Assembly: GCA_003427395.1 (NCBI GenBank)
Contig: BFEA01000020.1
Span: 1,340,334 to 1,361,192 of the forward strand
Direction: 5' to 3'
Origin: Chara braunii
Taxonomy: Eukaryota; Streptophyta; Charophyceae; Charales; Characeae
Length of the DNA: 20,859 nucleotides
Position 1 is the stretch's first letter. Every line of letters begins with the position of its first letter. A program made the translations under genes and the position numbers. Of this stretch, positions 1-8,604 are shown piece by piece. Below the pieces are notes generated by a model, which ran no database searches, was not told the DNA's origin, and worked only from the letters and a program-made list of their open reading frames with translations.

Positions 1-22
1 TTTTTTGAAAACGCCCTCGCCA

Positions 23-60
23 GTGTTAGTGGTGCTGATAAAAGCAGACACCACTAACAC
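23..60 (-). other. LINE A 3'-terminal hairpin
   Basis: Arms 23-34 and 49-60 are perfectly complementary over 12 bp (GTGTTAGTGGTG against CACCACTAACAC), with a 14-base loop at 35-48 (ctgataaaagcaga) in which CTG/CAG could extend the stem past one bulge. Related hairpins with the same loop length occur at 14318-14347 and 20441-20478. The position just upstream of the tail in the LINE RNA fits a reverse-transcriptase recognition structure; that role is inferred. Confidence 0.7.
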
Positions 61-71
61 CAGGAGGGAGG

Positions 72-124
72 CTCCATTCTATTGGTGGGGAGCATCACCT
101 GCTGGAAAACGGGTCCAGCGTCCC
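72..124 (-). repeat. Conserved 53-bp LINE 3' core, copy A
   Basis: The core runs from ctccattctattggtgggg to the gtccagcgtccc end. It contains GCTGGA/TCCAGC arms able to form a 6-bp hairpin. Near-identical copies lie at 1723-1774, 14364-14416 and 16912-16964. In all four, the same distal end faces the A-tail side of the element. Confidence 0.85.
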
Positions 125-370
125 ATATACAGAAATTGATAATGTCTGAGAACAANGAAAATAGTGACTGTGAGGTCTGCCAGCATTGATTGCCCTGCTC
201 CTCAGGGGATTAACTGAGCAGCCTTAAATAGTGACCTCTTCACCTTCCCATATGCAAAATTGAGAATGCCTAAGGACAATGAGAACAGTGACCGTGGGGT
301 CTGCCAGCATGAATTGCCCTGCACCACAGGGATTGCCTGAGAAACCTTTCTTTGCTGGGAACCGACTGTA
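121..370. repeat. Diverged tandem duplication (about 124 bp) in LINE A 3'UTR
   Basis: The block starting near 121 (cccatat..aaattg..aatg) recurs near 246 with a period of about 124-125 bp. Shared segments include gtctgccagcat and attgccctgc. A third fragment (tgcattgattaccctgcag) appears near 434. The single N at 156 falls in the first unit, where the second unit has T. Confidence 0.6.
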
Positions 371-626
371 TGCAGATCTTGATTGGGGATTAACTGCGCA
401 GGCCTGTCTAATGTATCCCTTTTGCGTGCCAGCCTGCATTGATTACCCTGCAGTATTCCCTTGGCATGTTAGGGTACCAAGCTCCAGTCGTGTCCTTATT
501 GGACCGGCCTGATGCGCAAGGGGACGGGGGGCGGATTCTGCTTCCAGGGGGCGACTGGGGCAGACTGCCGGTCCTCCCTCTACCCTTACTCTTCATGACG
601 GTTCAATAAGGTCACTATTGGGGAGG
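371..626. other. LINE A 3'UTR remainder, no gene seen
   Basis: This stretch follows the ORF2 stop on the minus strand. It is mixed composition with short G- and C-runs. Short open frames on both strands show no recognisable domain. Confidence 0.5.
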
Positions 627-1601
627 TTACCCTGTGTCACGGCCATACCAGCTCAATTCCATCAAGACATTGTTGGGCAAGGGGAAGAGGTCACGGAATT
701 TCGAGGCAGGGGGGAGTGGGATGTTGCTAGGAATTGCAGTCCAATCGTGGAAGGTCAATCGGTAGTTTTTCTGCGATGTGTCCAGCCGATCGTTGCCATC
801 CAGGTGCCAGCCCTCCCACTGAATCCTTGCTATCCATCCTCCCTGTTCTCCCCCCAGCCAGTCCATGCAGAATTCATGAAGTTTTTGGATAATGTCTGTT
901 CTTTTGGTGAGGGCTAACATTGTTTGCACAGTTTTCTTCCACTGGGCTCTGATTCTTGTTTCTATTATGTCTTTGATCATGTCCATCATCTCGCCGTTTT
1001 CCACATGGGCGTCTTCCAGTGCTAAAGTGCATTTGCGACGCCATATGGCCCATAGGACCGCGCCCCTTCCTACCTTAAACAAGTTGGCCGTAAAGGTCGA
1101 GGTTTGAGCGGTCCAGTGCCCGGTTAGTAAGGCTCTCCATTCCCACGGCCAATCGCTGTCAGTGCCTAGCTGGTCCCAAATCTGAGCCCACCCACGCCAA
1201 ATGAGGATTGAGGCAGGGCATTGCAAAAATAAATGTTTTATTGTCTCGTTAACTTTTCTGGACGGAAATCCTTCTTTGCAGGCCCGGCACCAAGGGAGGG
1301 CCACACCTTTCTGTTCCCGGTGGGTGTGGTCAATGAGCCATGCATTTGTGGGTAGGCAGCGATGGGTGATTTGCCATTGGAGTGAGGCAGTTTTGGCTGG
1401 TTTGGCTTTTATCCCTTTAAACCATTTGATGGGTGTCAGTGAACTCAATGGGACATTCAATTGCCTTGCCCAACGATCCACTATACGGTCTTTCAGGTAT
1501 ATTCTGGTCTTAAGCATCTGATAGGAGGCCTTAACCCCCAGTATTTGCGTTGGTATATAATTCCTAAGGTCCTTGCTGACAGACCTTGAAGAGCTGGTTG
1601 A
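627..1601 (-). pseudogene. LINE A ORF2, C-terminal Cys/His (zf-RVT-like) region, open but 5'-truncated
   Basis: The frame is open for about 324 codons from 1601 to the stop at 627-629. A TAG at 1602-1604 marks the upstream limit, so the true start lies in the lost 5' part; the ATG at 1515-1517 is simply internal. Recognisable pieces are HRCLPTNAWL, a W-C-x2-C pair, then a downstream H-x4-C (IKHLFLQC), the pattern of the plant LINE zf-RVT segment that follows the RT domain. The protein ends in SWYGRDTG. The segments VKA-Y, RW and PAK-ASLQ align with LINE B around 2736-2920. No RNase H motif is seen. The frame lacks stops and frameshifts, unlike LINE B, so this copy is younger or this segment decayed less. 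It cannot act alone because RT and endonuclease are missing. Confidence 0.75.
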
Positions 1602-1604
1602 CTA

Positions 1605-1690
1605 TCAGCTTTCTGATTTAGTATTTACTATTTACGTTTACTTTGGTATTTACAATAACTTTGGCATATACAATTCAGTATTTGACACTG
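1605..1690. other. AT-rich junction between LINE A and LINE B
   Basis: The region is AT-rich with short internal repeats (tttactttggtatttacaa followed by a similar aactttggcatatacaa). It ends at tatttgacactg, directly before the T25 tail of LINE B, so the last bases should be LINE B's target site. Confidence 0.5.
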
Positions 1691-1715
1691 TTTTTTTTTT
1701 TTTTTTTTTTTTTTT
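1691..1715 (-). repeat. T25 tract = poly(A) tail of LINE B
   Basis: Twenty-five uninterrupted T on the + strand lie directly next to the 3' core of LINE B, as expected for the A-tail of a minus-strand retroposon. An uninterrupted tail is surprising beside such a decayed coding region; slippage or assembly compression could alter its length. Confidence 0.8.
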
Positions 1716-1722
1716 AATTAAG

Positions 1723-1900
1723 CTCCATCTATTGGTGGGGAGCTACACCTGCTGGAAACCGGGTCCAACGTCCCTTACATCATGAAAGATTACATCATCA
1801 AAAATTACAAACTGGGTTCAGCGTCCCTTACATCATGAAAGATTACAACAGAATAAAAAAACAAATTTCAGTAGTCCCTATGGTGGAAACCGAGTCCAAC
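1723..1900 (-). repeat. LINE B 3' core (copy B) plus two further degenerate core repeats
   Basis: 1723-1774 is the conserved core, one base shorter than the other copies. The segment aaaccgggtccaacgtccc with the following ttacatcatgaaagattaca is repeated 53 bp later (from 1809), and a third partial copy (aaaccgagtccaacatccc) starts at 1887. The terminal hairpin of LINE A is absent here; only aattaag separates the core from the tail. Confidence 0.75.
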
Positions 1901-2116
1901 ATCCCATCACTACTGCCTTTTATCCAAAAAACTCCTTCCTCTCTATCACTTTTTTCAACAGATCTTTCCAATCTAAAACCATTACTGTGAAGAAGGGAAA
2001 AAAAAAAAAAGGAATTACACACAAGGTGAGAGCCTCTTCAATCAGTATTCTCACCGCCTGATGGGAAAAACTGGACCTAGCCTCCCCCTTATGAGTCTCT
2101 TTCATTCTGCCTAATC
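1901..2116 (-). other. LINE B 3'UTR remainder
   Basis: This lies between the likely ORF2 stop (2117-2119) and the core repeats. It includes an A12 tract near 2000. No gene is supported. Confidence 0.45.
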
Positions 2117-3074
2117 CTAAGATTTGTCCTCCCCCCCTCCAAACCACTCAAGATCCACCAGAGCTGATGAAGAGGGAGGGAAGGGATCTATTTCCCCCTA
2201 TTTCTCCCCTGCTGCATCCCCTAGCCATTTTAGTTGAATTCCTTGTTTTATGTCTTCTTTTTGTTTAAATTCCTTGAGTTTTGTTCTCATCTTCTCCCAT
2301 TGGCTTCTCAGTTCAGTTTGGACAAAGTTTTGTATTATTTCTGTCAACTCTTCATTTTCAATTTCACCTCTTCCATTTCGTTAATACAACGTTTGTGCCA
2401 TAGGGCCTATAATATCGTTTTCCTCCCAAGATGAAAAAGATTTTGTTGGAATTCTTATAATTCTATTAGCTAAGGGTTCCAGTATCCTAATAATATTGCC
2501 CTCCATTCTCAGGGTCAATCCAAGCCTGTAAATCTCCTCCACACACAGTCTCATTTGCGCCATAACAATACAGAGCCCGGACACTGTAAAAATATGTGTT
2601 CAATTGTTTCCCTAATTTTTCTTTTTGGAAAGGCGTGTGCACAAGAGTTACACCACGACAATGTCACTCCCTTCTGTTCTAATGTGCAGTGATCTATTAA
2701 CCAGTCATTCGTTGGTAGACATTGTGCACTATCTGCTATTGTAAGGAAGCAAACTTGGCAGGCCTTTCTCTAAGTCCCTGGCACCACCTGACTGGTTTAA
2801 GCTCTTCTTCGTAAATATTCAGGTGTCTTTGCCATCTATTTTGAACCATTTCTGGGACGTTAACTTTAAGGCGCAATAGTCTATAAGTTGCTTTAACTGA
2901 TAAGGATTGCAACCTCATATGTTTGCATCTTTTGTTTGAGCTCCATCGCCAGTCCGCAGGATCCAAGGGGAGGTCCTGGATAGGACATTGAGGGAGGTAC
3001 ACTAACCATTGTGTGGTTTTTACGACATACAATACTCTCACTCTATACATTTCTTCAAAGGTGACAAAAATCAC
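2117..3074 (-). pseudogene. LINE B ORF2, C-terminal zf-RVT-like region, broken
   Basis: The minus-strand frame from 3074 to 2736 contains VKATYRLL, NRW and PAKFASLQ, aligning with LINE A. A TAG then replaces the expected Trp after SLQ, and a one-base shift is needed to continue into CLPTNDWLIDH, WCNSCAH and IEHIFLQC, which give the C-x2-C and H-x4-C pattern. Another TGA follows. The end reads QWEK, KWLG and DLEWFG before a TAG at 2117-2119, matching QWKK, DWLG and ELSWYG at the LINE A C-terminus. Losses of Trp codons to TAG/TGA fit G-to-A (C-to-T) decay. Function is inferred from family position; the zinc segment's exact role in plant LINEs is not settled. Confidence 0.7.
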
Positions 3075-4072
3075 TAGTCCTGATCCATTTGAGCAATCTT
3101 ATTGTCCTTGTGAATTTTGAATATATTGACAAGGGCACCATCCTCATGTACATCCAATATTTGCCCTATTGACTTTGAGTTATCCTGTTGCTTGACCCCC
3201 ACGCAATCCTCAATCCGAAAAATAGGGCCATTTTTCAAGGAAGTTATCCAGGATAGGGGTATAGCAGAGAGGATTTCATCCAACTTGTCTAATAGTCTGT
3301 GTACGTACTTAATCTCTTTCCTGAGTTTTTCCACAGTTTTCCAATTCTTATGCTCAGTGTCCCATAGATTCTTGATCCTTATGATTCCATTTTTTACCCA
3401 TGTAGACCATGGAGAGTCTGAACTAATAAATACCCTCCCGTTCTGGTCCGTGATCCATCGATTGCCAAACAAGGGTTGCCGTAGGATTTCCTTGTATCTT
3501 TCCGGTATTGACTTGCTAGGTAAAGGTAATTCCCACCAGTATTTTAGTTGGTTCGACCAGAACCCATCAAGACTTAGGTCTTTCCTTACTTCCCTTCTTG
3601 CCCCTGATTCCATCGACTATATCTGGGCTCGAGGGATGAACCAAAACCTATCTTCCACCCAAGTCAAAGGGTGAACCTCCTTAATCGTCTGAGGTGCCAA
3701 TCTTCGGATCTGTTCTAACGCCAGATCTTGCCATGACAGATCCGTGACCAGAATTAAATGTTTCAATACTTGTAGTGCTAAGGCCTTGCATTGGATTTTT
3801 GGGTCAATAAGTCCCAACCCACCTTTGTCTTTGGGTTGAATTAATGTCTGCCATGCCACTTTTGGGATCACATGTGGTGATTCGTGATCCTCTCGCCATA
3901 AAAAAACCATCACTTGTCTCTGTAACTCCTTTGTAACATTTTTACTGAGTGACCATAGCATAGCTCTGTACCATATTGAGGCAAGCACCACGTTGTTAAT
4001 TATTAATGCCCTACCAAATATCGATGTATGTTTATTCCACCACAACTTCATTTTTTCTAATGCTGGCGACAA
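3074..4072 (-). pseudogene. LINE B ORF2, post-RT connecting region
   Basis: Two blocks share one frame on the minus strand: 4072-3617 and 3613-3074, separated by a single stop at 3617-3619. The first contains WWNKHTSIFGRALIINNVVLASIWY and KGGLGLIDPKIQCKALALQ (GGLGL-P is typical of the thumb-side region downstream of LINE RTs). The second has no motif that I recognise. A frameshift near 4065 separates this frame from the RT frame and another near 3074 separates it from the zinc segment. Confidence 0.65.
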
Positions 4073-5007
4073 AATCCATAAATCGTTTGAATTAGGTTAT
4101 CCCCTTGAGAATGTATCCACCATCCTTGCGTTTTGTTACCCCAATTTATTAGCACATCTGAGAAAGTCAAAAATTTGTCAATTAAAGCCTTGATTTCCTC
4201 CATATTGGTCATAGAGGCCTCCATCATAATAGTTAAATCATCTGCGAACATCGAATAGATAGGAATTGCTTATTCTGGGATGTTAGTGATCCGAAGGCGT
4301 TGAAGATTGCGATTTGCCCTCACGTTGGCCCCTAGAGCCTCCATAATGATAACAAATAGGAATGGGGCCAACAGATCGCCTTGTCTGACTGACCTTTGGA
4401 GAGGAATCTCAAGGGATAATAGGCCATTAACCTGAATTCTCGTCGTGGTGTTAAGGTGAAGTAATTGCACCCATCATCTTATTGCTGACACGAATTCTAG
4501 CTTAGCTAGGCAAGCGTCCAAGAAACGCCAATCGACATGATCGTATGCTTTTTCAAAATCTATGAAGACGAAAGCCATGTTTTGCTTATTTTGCCTAGAT
4601 AGCCTGATCATCTCATTGATTAACAACACATTGTCTTGTATATTTCTCCCATGAATAAAGCCTGTTTGGGAGGGATGAATAATTTCTGTCATTATATGAA
4701 TAAACCTATTAGCAATGACTTTTGCTAACATTTTATAAACCATTGTCAACAAAGTGATTGACCTATAATTCCTTATGTTGTTTTTTTCACCCTTTTTATA
4801 TAATAACGTTCGGACCCCTTGCCCAACGATTTCCCCCATAGTACCAGCTATCTGAATCTGATTATAGTATTCCATCAGATCCTCTGACATTGAGTCCCAC
4901 ATGACTTCCCAAAATTTCTCTGGGAAACCAGCCACCCCAAGGGTTTTGTCTTCCTCCATCTGCAGGAGAGTCGTCCAGATTTCATCTTTGGTAATTGGCT
5001 CTTCCAT
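4057..5007 (-). pseudogene. LINE B ORF2, reverse transcriptase domain
   Basis: One minus-strand frame runs from 5007 to 4057 with two internal stops (TGA at 4474-4476, TAA at 4270-4272). RT motifs appear in order: FPEKFW, LLYKKGEKNNIRNYRSITLL, QTGFIHGRNIQDN, FIDFEKAYDHVDW (motif A with a catalytic Asp), RQGDLLAPFLF (motif B) and MFADDLTIM (motif C, FADD, the catalytic Asp pair). This would copy the LINE RNA at the nicked target in the nucleus. All catalytic Asp residues are still encoded although the frame is dead. The first stop sits just before WVQLL, where intact LINEs continue without a break. Confidence 0.92.
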
Positions 5008-5055
5008 TTTTACTTTTTTCTCCGGGGATAATTTTTGTGTTAGTGGTAGAAGAAA

Positions 5056-5550
5056 TTATTGAGTTTCTTGAGAAACTGTTCCTGAATGCACTGAAGACGT
5101 GTGAAGTTTTTGAAAGAAGTCATAGGCTACCTTTAGACTGCTAGCCGATGAAACCGGCTCCAGATGAGGTGACATAGCTGGATCTATTAAAACTTCTATG
5201 TTTGTCCTTCTGACTCTATCCTGTGCTAATGAAAAGAAGGAGGAATCCATTTGTCCTACTGACTGATGTTTTGATAATTTGCTCCTAACAAGGTAGCCTT
5301 TCCAACGTTCTTGTGCGATGGTGAGTAATTGCCTCCTAAGATCCTGAATATCCTCCAATTGAGGAGGTGATGTGAGATTTGCCTGTTGTTCATAAGATAA
5401 TATTTTCTTCTGAATTTCCATTTCCTGATCATGCTTTTGTTTAGCGATGAATTTCGAGAATTCATTAGTTTTTTTGGCTAAGAAATAAAGTTCATTATTA
5501 AACCATGATATATATGAATCGTGTTTGTCCTTCGTGGTGTGCCAAAACTC
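5056..5550 (-). pseudogene. LINE B ORF2, linker between endonuclease and RT
   Basis: The minus-strand frame 5421-5056 is the same frame as the RT. It is rich in Gln, Leu and charged residues, with ERWKGYLVRSKLSKHQ, DSSFFSLAQDRVRR and AYDFFQKLH. In L1-like ORF2 proteins this corresponds to the region just before the RT that carries a W-x-R-K-like stretch and the 'FF..A..R' motif. The segment 5551-5422 is disturbed by further frame changes. Confidence 0.6.
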
Positions 5551-6493
5551 TCATACCTCTTTTATATAGATTCTAAAGTTTGTCCTTTTCAGGAGGGAAG
5601 AATTAAGCTTATAAAAGCCCGTCCCATGGTCCGACTTTTTCCTAAAGGTGAGAAGAATGAGGCACATTTGGTGATCAGCTCCCGACCATGGGCTTTGTGG
5701 AAAAATGTTAGCTCCTACTAATGCATGATCTAGATCTTCTGACATAAGTATCAAGTCTATTCTAGATCTGGACTGGTGGGGAGAACCTGCATTTCTGATG
5801 CATGTAAAAATACATTCTTGGGGAAAAACCCTTCGATACGTATCATATAAAAACCCTTCGATACGTATCATATAAATTTTCGGCTTCATATAACTGTTGA
5901 ATGATCATTTCGACATCCTCTATATAAGCAGTATATGGCGAAGGGATCTTTCATCTGTCTAACCATTTATCTGGGGCTGCATTAAAATTTCCTGCCATTA
6001 TGATGGGGATCCCATTTGGGATATGATTGCGAAGTTCTTGAAAAAATTGTTTCCTTTCCTGTAAATCGTTGGGAGCGTATATATTTAGAATACACACTAT
6101 TTCCACTTCCAACATTAATATTGCTGAGATCCATCTTCCGTTTTCTTGGTCAGCCACCCAATGAATGACATCTGCTCTTGAATCTGGCGGTATCCAGATG
6201 GCAACTCCTGCTGAACCATTACTCGTCGCATATGCTTGATACTTTTGATGCGGCCATACCAAATTATGAGCCCTATTGTGAGTGGGGGAATTCATTAGGT
6301 GGGTTTCCTGAATACAAATCGCATCCGGCCACGATCTCCCCCCTACCCCTTTTAGTTGTTTTGTGATTGCTCTTCGTTTAATTGCATTTGCAGTAGCCAG
6401 ACCATTAACATTGAGTGACCTTAGGTCTAGATCTGCTGATTGGGTGGCACGTAACCAGAACGGATTTTTTCCATAACCCTGAAGTGCATCCAT
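5551..6493 (-). pseudogene. LINE B ORF2, AP-like endonuclease domain
   Basis: The ORF2 start is placed at 6493. The domain shows SLNVNGL, AICIQETHL (catalytic Glu), GVAIWIP, ILNIYAPN, MAGNFNAAPD, then after a TGA at 5951-5953 and a frameshift, SRSRIDLILMS and WSGADHQMCL. This is the apurinic endonuclease-like fold that nicks the target DNA for target-primed reverse transcription. The canonical GDFN motif reads GNFN (Asp to Asn, a G-to-A change) and the SDH motif reads ADH, so key catalytic positions are changed. The frameshift coincides with a 25-bp tandem duplication at 5824-5873. Confidence 0.9.
5824..5873. repeat. 25-bp exact tandem duplication inside the endonuclease pseudogene
   Basis: Units 5824-5848 and 5849-5873 are identical (aaaaacccttcgatacgtat plus catat). 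25 is not a multiple of 3. The endonuclease frame before it and the frame after it differ by exactly this shift: both copies encode LYDTYRRVF, the first in the upstream frame and the second in the downstream frame. Identity of the copies says the event is recent relative to the other damage. Confidence 0.9.
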
Positions 6494-6518
6494 CCCTTCT
6501 AAAGCAAGCGATTAACTA

Positions 6519-6962
6519 TTAATGATACAATCTCACACATCCCGCTCCATCTAGTTCTGTAGGAGTGGTAAGAAACCCATGTCGTAGAACAGAACAAAGG
6601 AAGGAGGAGATTTTCGCTACTGACCATACAACATTTACTTTTATCTTGAGTTGTTGTAATTCCAACAAAGCCACATGAGAGGACCATTTAAGCCCTGATC
6701 CTTTGTTCTCCTCGAATCTCACGAAGATGTCCCTTTTGGCCATCTTGGCTTGTTCCCCACTCATTGTGAGGGTTGCTTGAGGTCCATGATCAAAATGTTT
6801 TGACAGAAAATCATGCATATCTCTTTTAAAAGTCCTATCCCCTGTGCTTTGGTACTCAACGTGAGTCATCCATCCTCTTAATGTCACCCCCCCGTATTGA
6901 TCCTGGCCTATAGGGGAGAGACCTATTTCCCATTTGGCCCCTTTCTTTCTAACTGGAATCAC
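6519..6962 (-). pseudogene. LINE B intermediate open stretch, unrecognised
   Basis: The frame is open for about 147 codons directly upstream of the endonuclease, bounded upstream by a TAG near 6980. It encodes a mostly soluble sequence (RDMHDFLSKHFDHGPQ, KRDIFVRFEENKGSGLKWSS) with no motif that I recognise. Its place between ORF1 and ORF2 suggests the end of ORF1 after a frameshift, or an N-terminal extension of ORF2. No start codon is well supported. Confidence 0.4.
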
Positions 6963-7084
6963 CAGATTACCCTTGGGGGACTATATATCGGTTAGATGAC
7001 CCTTTTCTAATACATGTCTCAACTTTTTTCTCTTACCCATATCGTCTTTCCTCATTGATATTGACGGTCGACTCTTGTCTTCCT

Positions 7085-8407
7085 TCAATTCTTCCTTTTG
7101 AAGGGTGGAAGACGAACTTGGGGACATTGTCTTATCTCCTTCGTTCTCCTCCTTCCTTCTTCTACCTCCTCCTCCTTTTGATTCTTTTGCGAAGAATCAC
7201 ACTGATCATCCTCTTTTACCTCTTCTATTATTATACCATTTTGTCCCTCTTCTGTTCTTTCTGTACTTGGGACTTCCAATTGTTCTAATTCCTTAACATT
7301 TTCTTCCTCTTGTATTGGCTTCATTCCCTTTCTAGATTGCTCCCTATCCTTAGGAGGTTGAAACCTTTCTGCCACTATTCCCAAGATTTTTTGGCTAACT
7401 ACTAACCAGCACACTCCTTCAGGTAAGCCTTGCTTTAGCGCTAGAGTGAGACTGGGGCTAGAACTTAGTAAGTTAAAAAGCTGGACGTATGAGTTGTCCC
7501 AAAATTCAAGTGTTCTCTCCCCGCATCTGGCTTTCAAGGATTTAATTAGCCATTCTGCTAGTTGTTTCATTTTATCCTCCTCTGAAAGTTTTAGATCCAA
7601 CTGAGCAGTTCCTTCCTCCATTTCTAAATCTTCTGTTATTGCTGAGGAGTCCACCTTCATCGACGCTGGACCAAAAGCTTCTTGGAACGGATTGTCTTCT
7701 AATTCTGTTATTTTCTTCTTTGCCTCTATGTGTTCTTTGGTTGGAGGATCCTTCTCCTTATCCTGTGCTTGAATTATGTTCATCTGTTATGTCACCATTT
7801 CCTCCTTATTAACCGATGATTGTGAACTGTCCAAGGGGTATGTATCCTTATTTGTGATTTGTTTTCTCTTCCTTTTTTTCCTTGTTTCCCCTTCCTGACT
7901 TTCATTGGCTGATTCCTCTTGAGTACTTATGATGAGGGCTCATTGATCCTCTTTCTAACCTTTTTCTTTTGGATCAGATTCCTCACTTGCTTCCTTACCT
8001 AGCATAAAAAAGGAGCCTCCCTCTTGTTGCGTGATATAATCGGATGGTTGAGGTCTTGGTAGTGTATTCCTCTTTTCGGTGACTCTCTTCCCTCCCTTAA
8101 GAACTGGCCTTCGCTGTTGTTGGAGTGAATTTCCTTTCCTTTTACCTTGTTCCCCTGTCCCTCCCCTGTTCTCCTGATGTGGATATGATTGGATTTCTTC
8201 CTTGTCTACTGACTCTTGAGAACTACCAAAGCAAGAAGGTATTGTGGTTTGGTAAGCTTTTGGCCTTTTACCTGTATCTATTTTACTAAAAGAAGCCTCA
8301 GGGGGTGTCCATGTGTCTTGAGGTTTAGTTTCCCAATTTGGTTCCTCCTGACGTTCCCAAGACCACCCTTGGGTGGGCTCTCCTTTCTTAGTACCCTCAA
8401 TATACAT
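7085..8407 (-). pseudogene. LINE B ORF1, C-terminal half (charged, low complexity)
   Basis: The minus-strand frame from 8407 to 7955 and from 7783 to 7085 is one frame. The gap between holds stops at about 7955, 7940 and 7786 but is otherwise open and contains the basic run RKKRKRKQ, which could be a nuclear localisation signal. The upstream part carries KPNLWRTVDAG and WMYIEG before 8407; the rest is rich in Glu, Lys, Gln and Pro (EEEVEEGRRRTKEI). This looks like the disordered tail of a LINE ORF1 nucleic-acid-binding protein. A Cys/His zinc knuckle was looked for and not found. Confidence 0.55.
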
Positions 8408-8487
8408 CCATCCCTCATGTCCTGCATCAACTGTACGCCAAAGATTAGGCTTAAAAGGGTCCCGGATGAGTCTGCCTGTGGTTTTAT

Positions 8488-8604
8488 TTTTCTTTGTCGG
8501 GTTTTATGCACACGAAGGATTCGTACTCAGGTGACCATAGGCTTTACCCGACAAAGAAAAATAAAACCACAGGTGACCATAGGGGAGGTTTTCTTTGTCG
8601 GGTT
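8488..8604. repeat. 101-bp insertion with a perfect 28-bp inverted repeat inside ORF1
   Basis: Arms 8475-8502 and 8546-8573 are perfect reverse complements over 28 bp (left arm starts cctgtggttttatttttctt). The 43-bp loop and the flank share a second repeat, ggtgaccatagg, at 8530-8541 and 8572-8583. A direct 16-bp copy, ttttctttgtcgggtt, lies at 8488-8503 and 8589-8604, offset 101 bp. Taking out one 101-bp period brings the ORF1 frames on either side (MNPTKK and NPTKKNK) together. The arrangement fits a template-switch or foldback event. Confidence 0.8.

Larger units (their letters stand above)
1..1604 (-). mobile_element. LINE A: 5'-truncated non-LTR retrotransposon, 3' half
   Basis: The minus strand reads, in order, an ORF2 C-terminal coding part (1601 to 627), a 3'UTR (626 to 125), a conserved 53-bp core (124-72), a terminal hairpin (60-23) and the start of an A-tail (T6 at 1-6, cut by the window edge). 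This is the usual 3' order of a non-LTR element. The endonuclease and RT parts are absent, consistent with 5' truncation near 1600-1690, where the sequence becomes AT-rich and non-coding. The truncation point and left target-site duplication cannot be fixed because the tail runs off the window. The element is related to LINE B by protein similarity in the C-terminal domain and by the shared 3' core. Confidence 0.8.

Noticed and set aside
3117-3674. 185-codon + strand frame
   Set aside because: It is antisense to LINE B ORF2, which has homology support on the minus strand; this frame has no recognisable domain.
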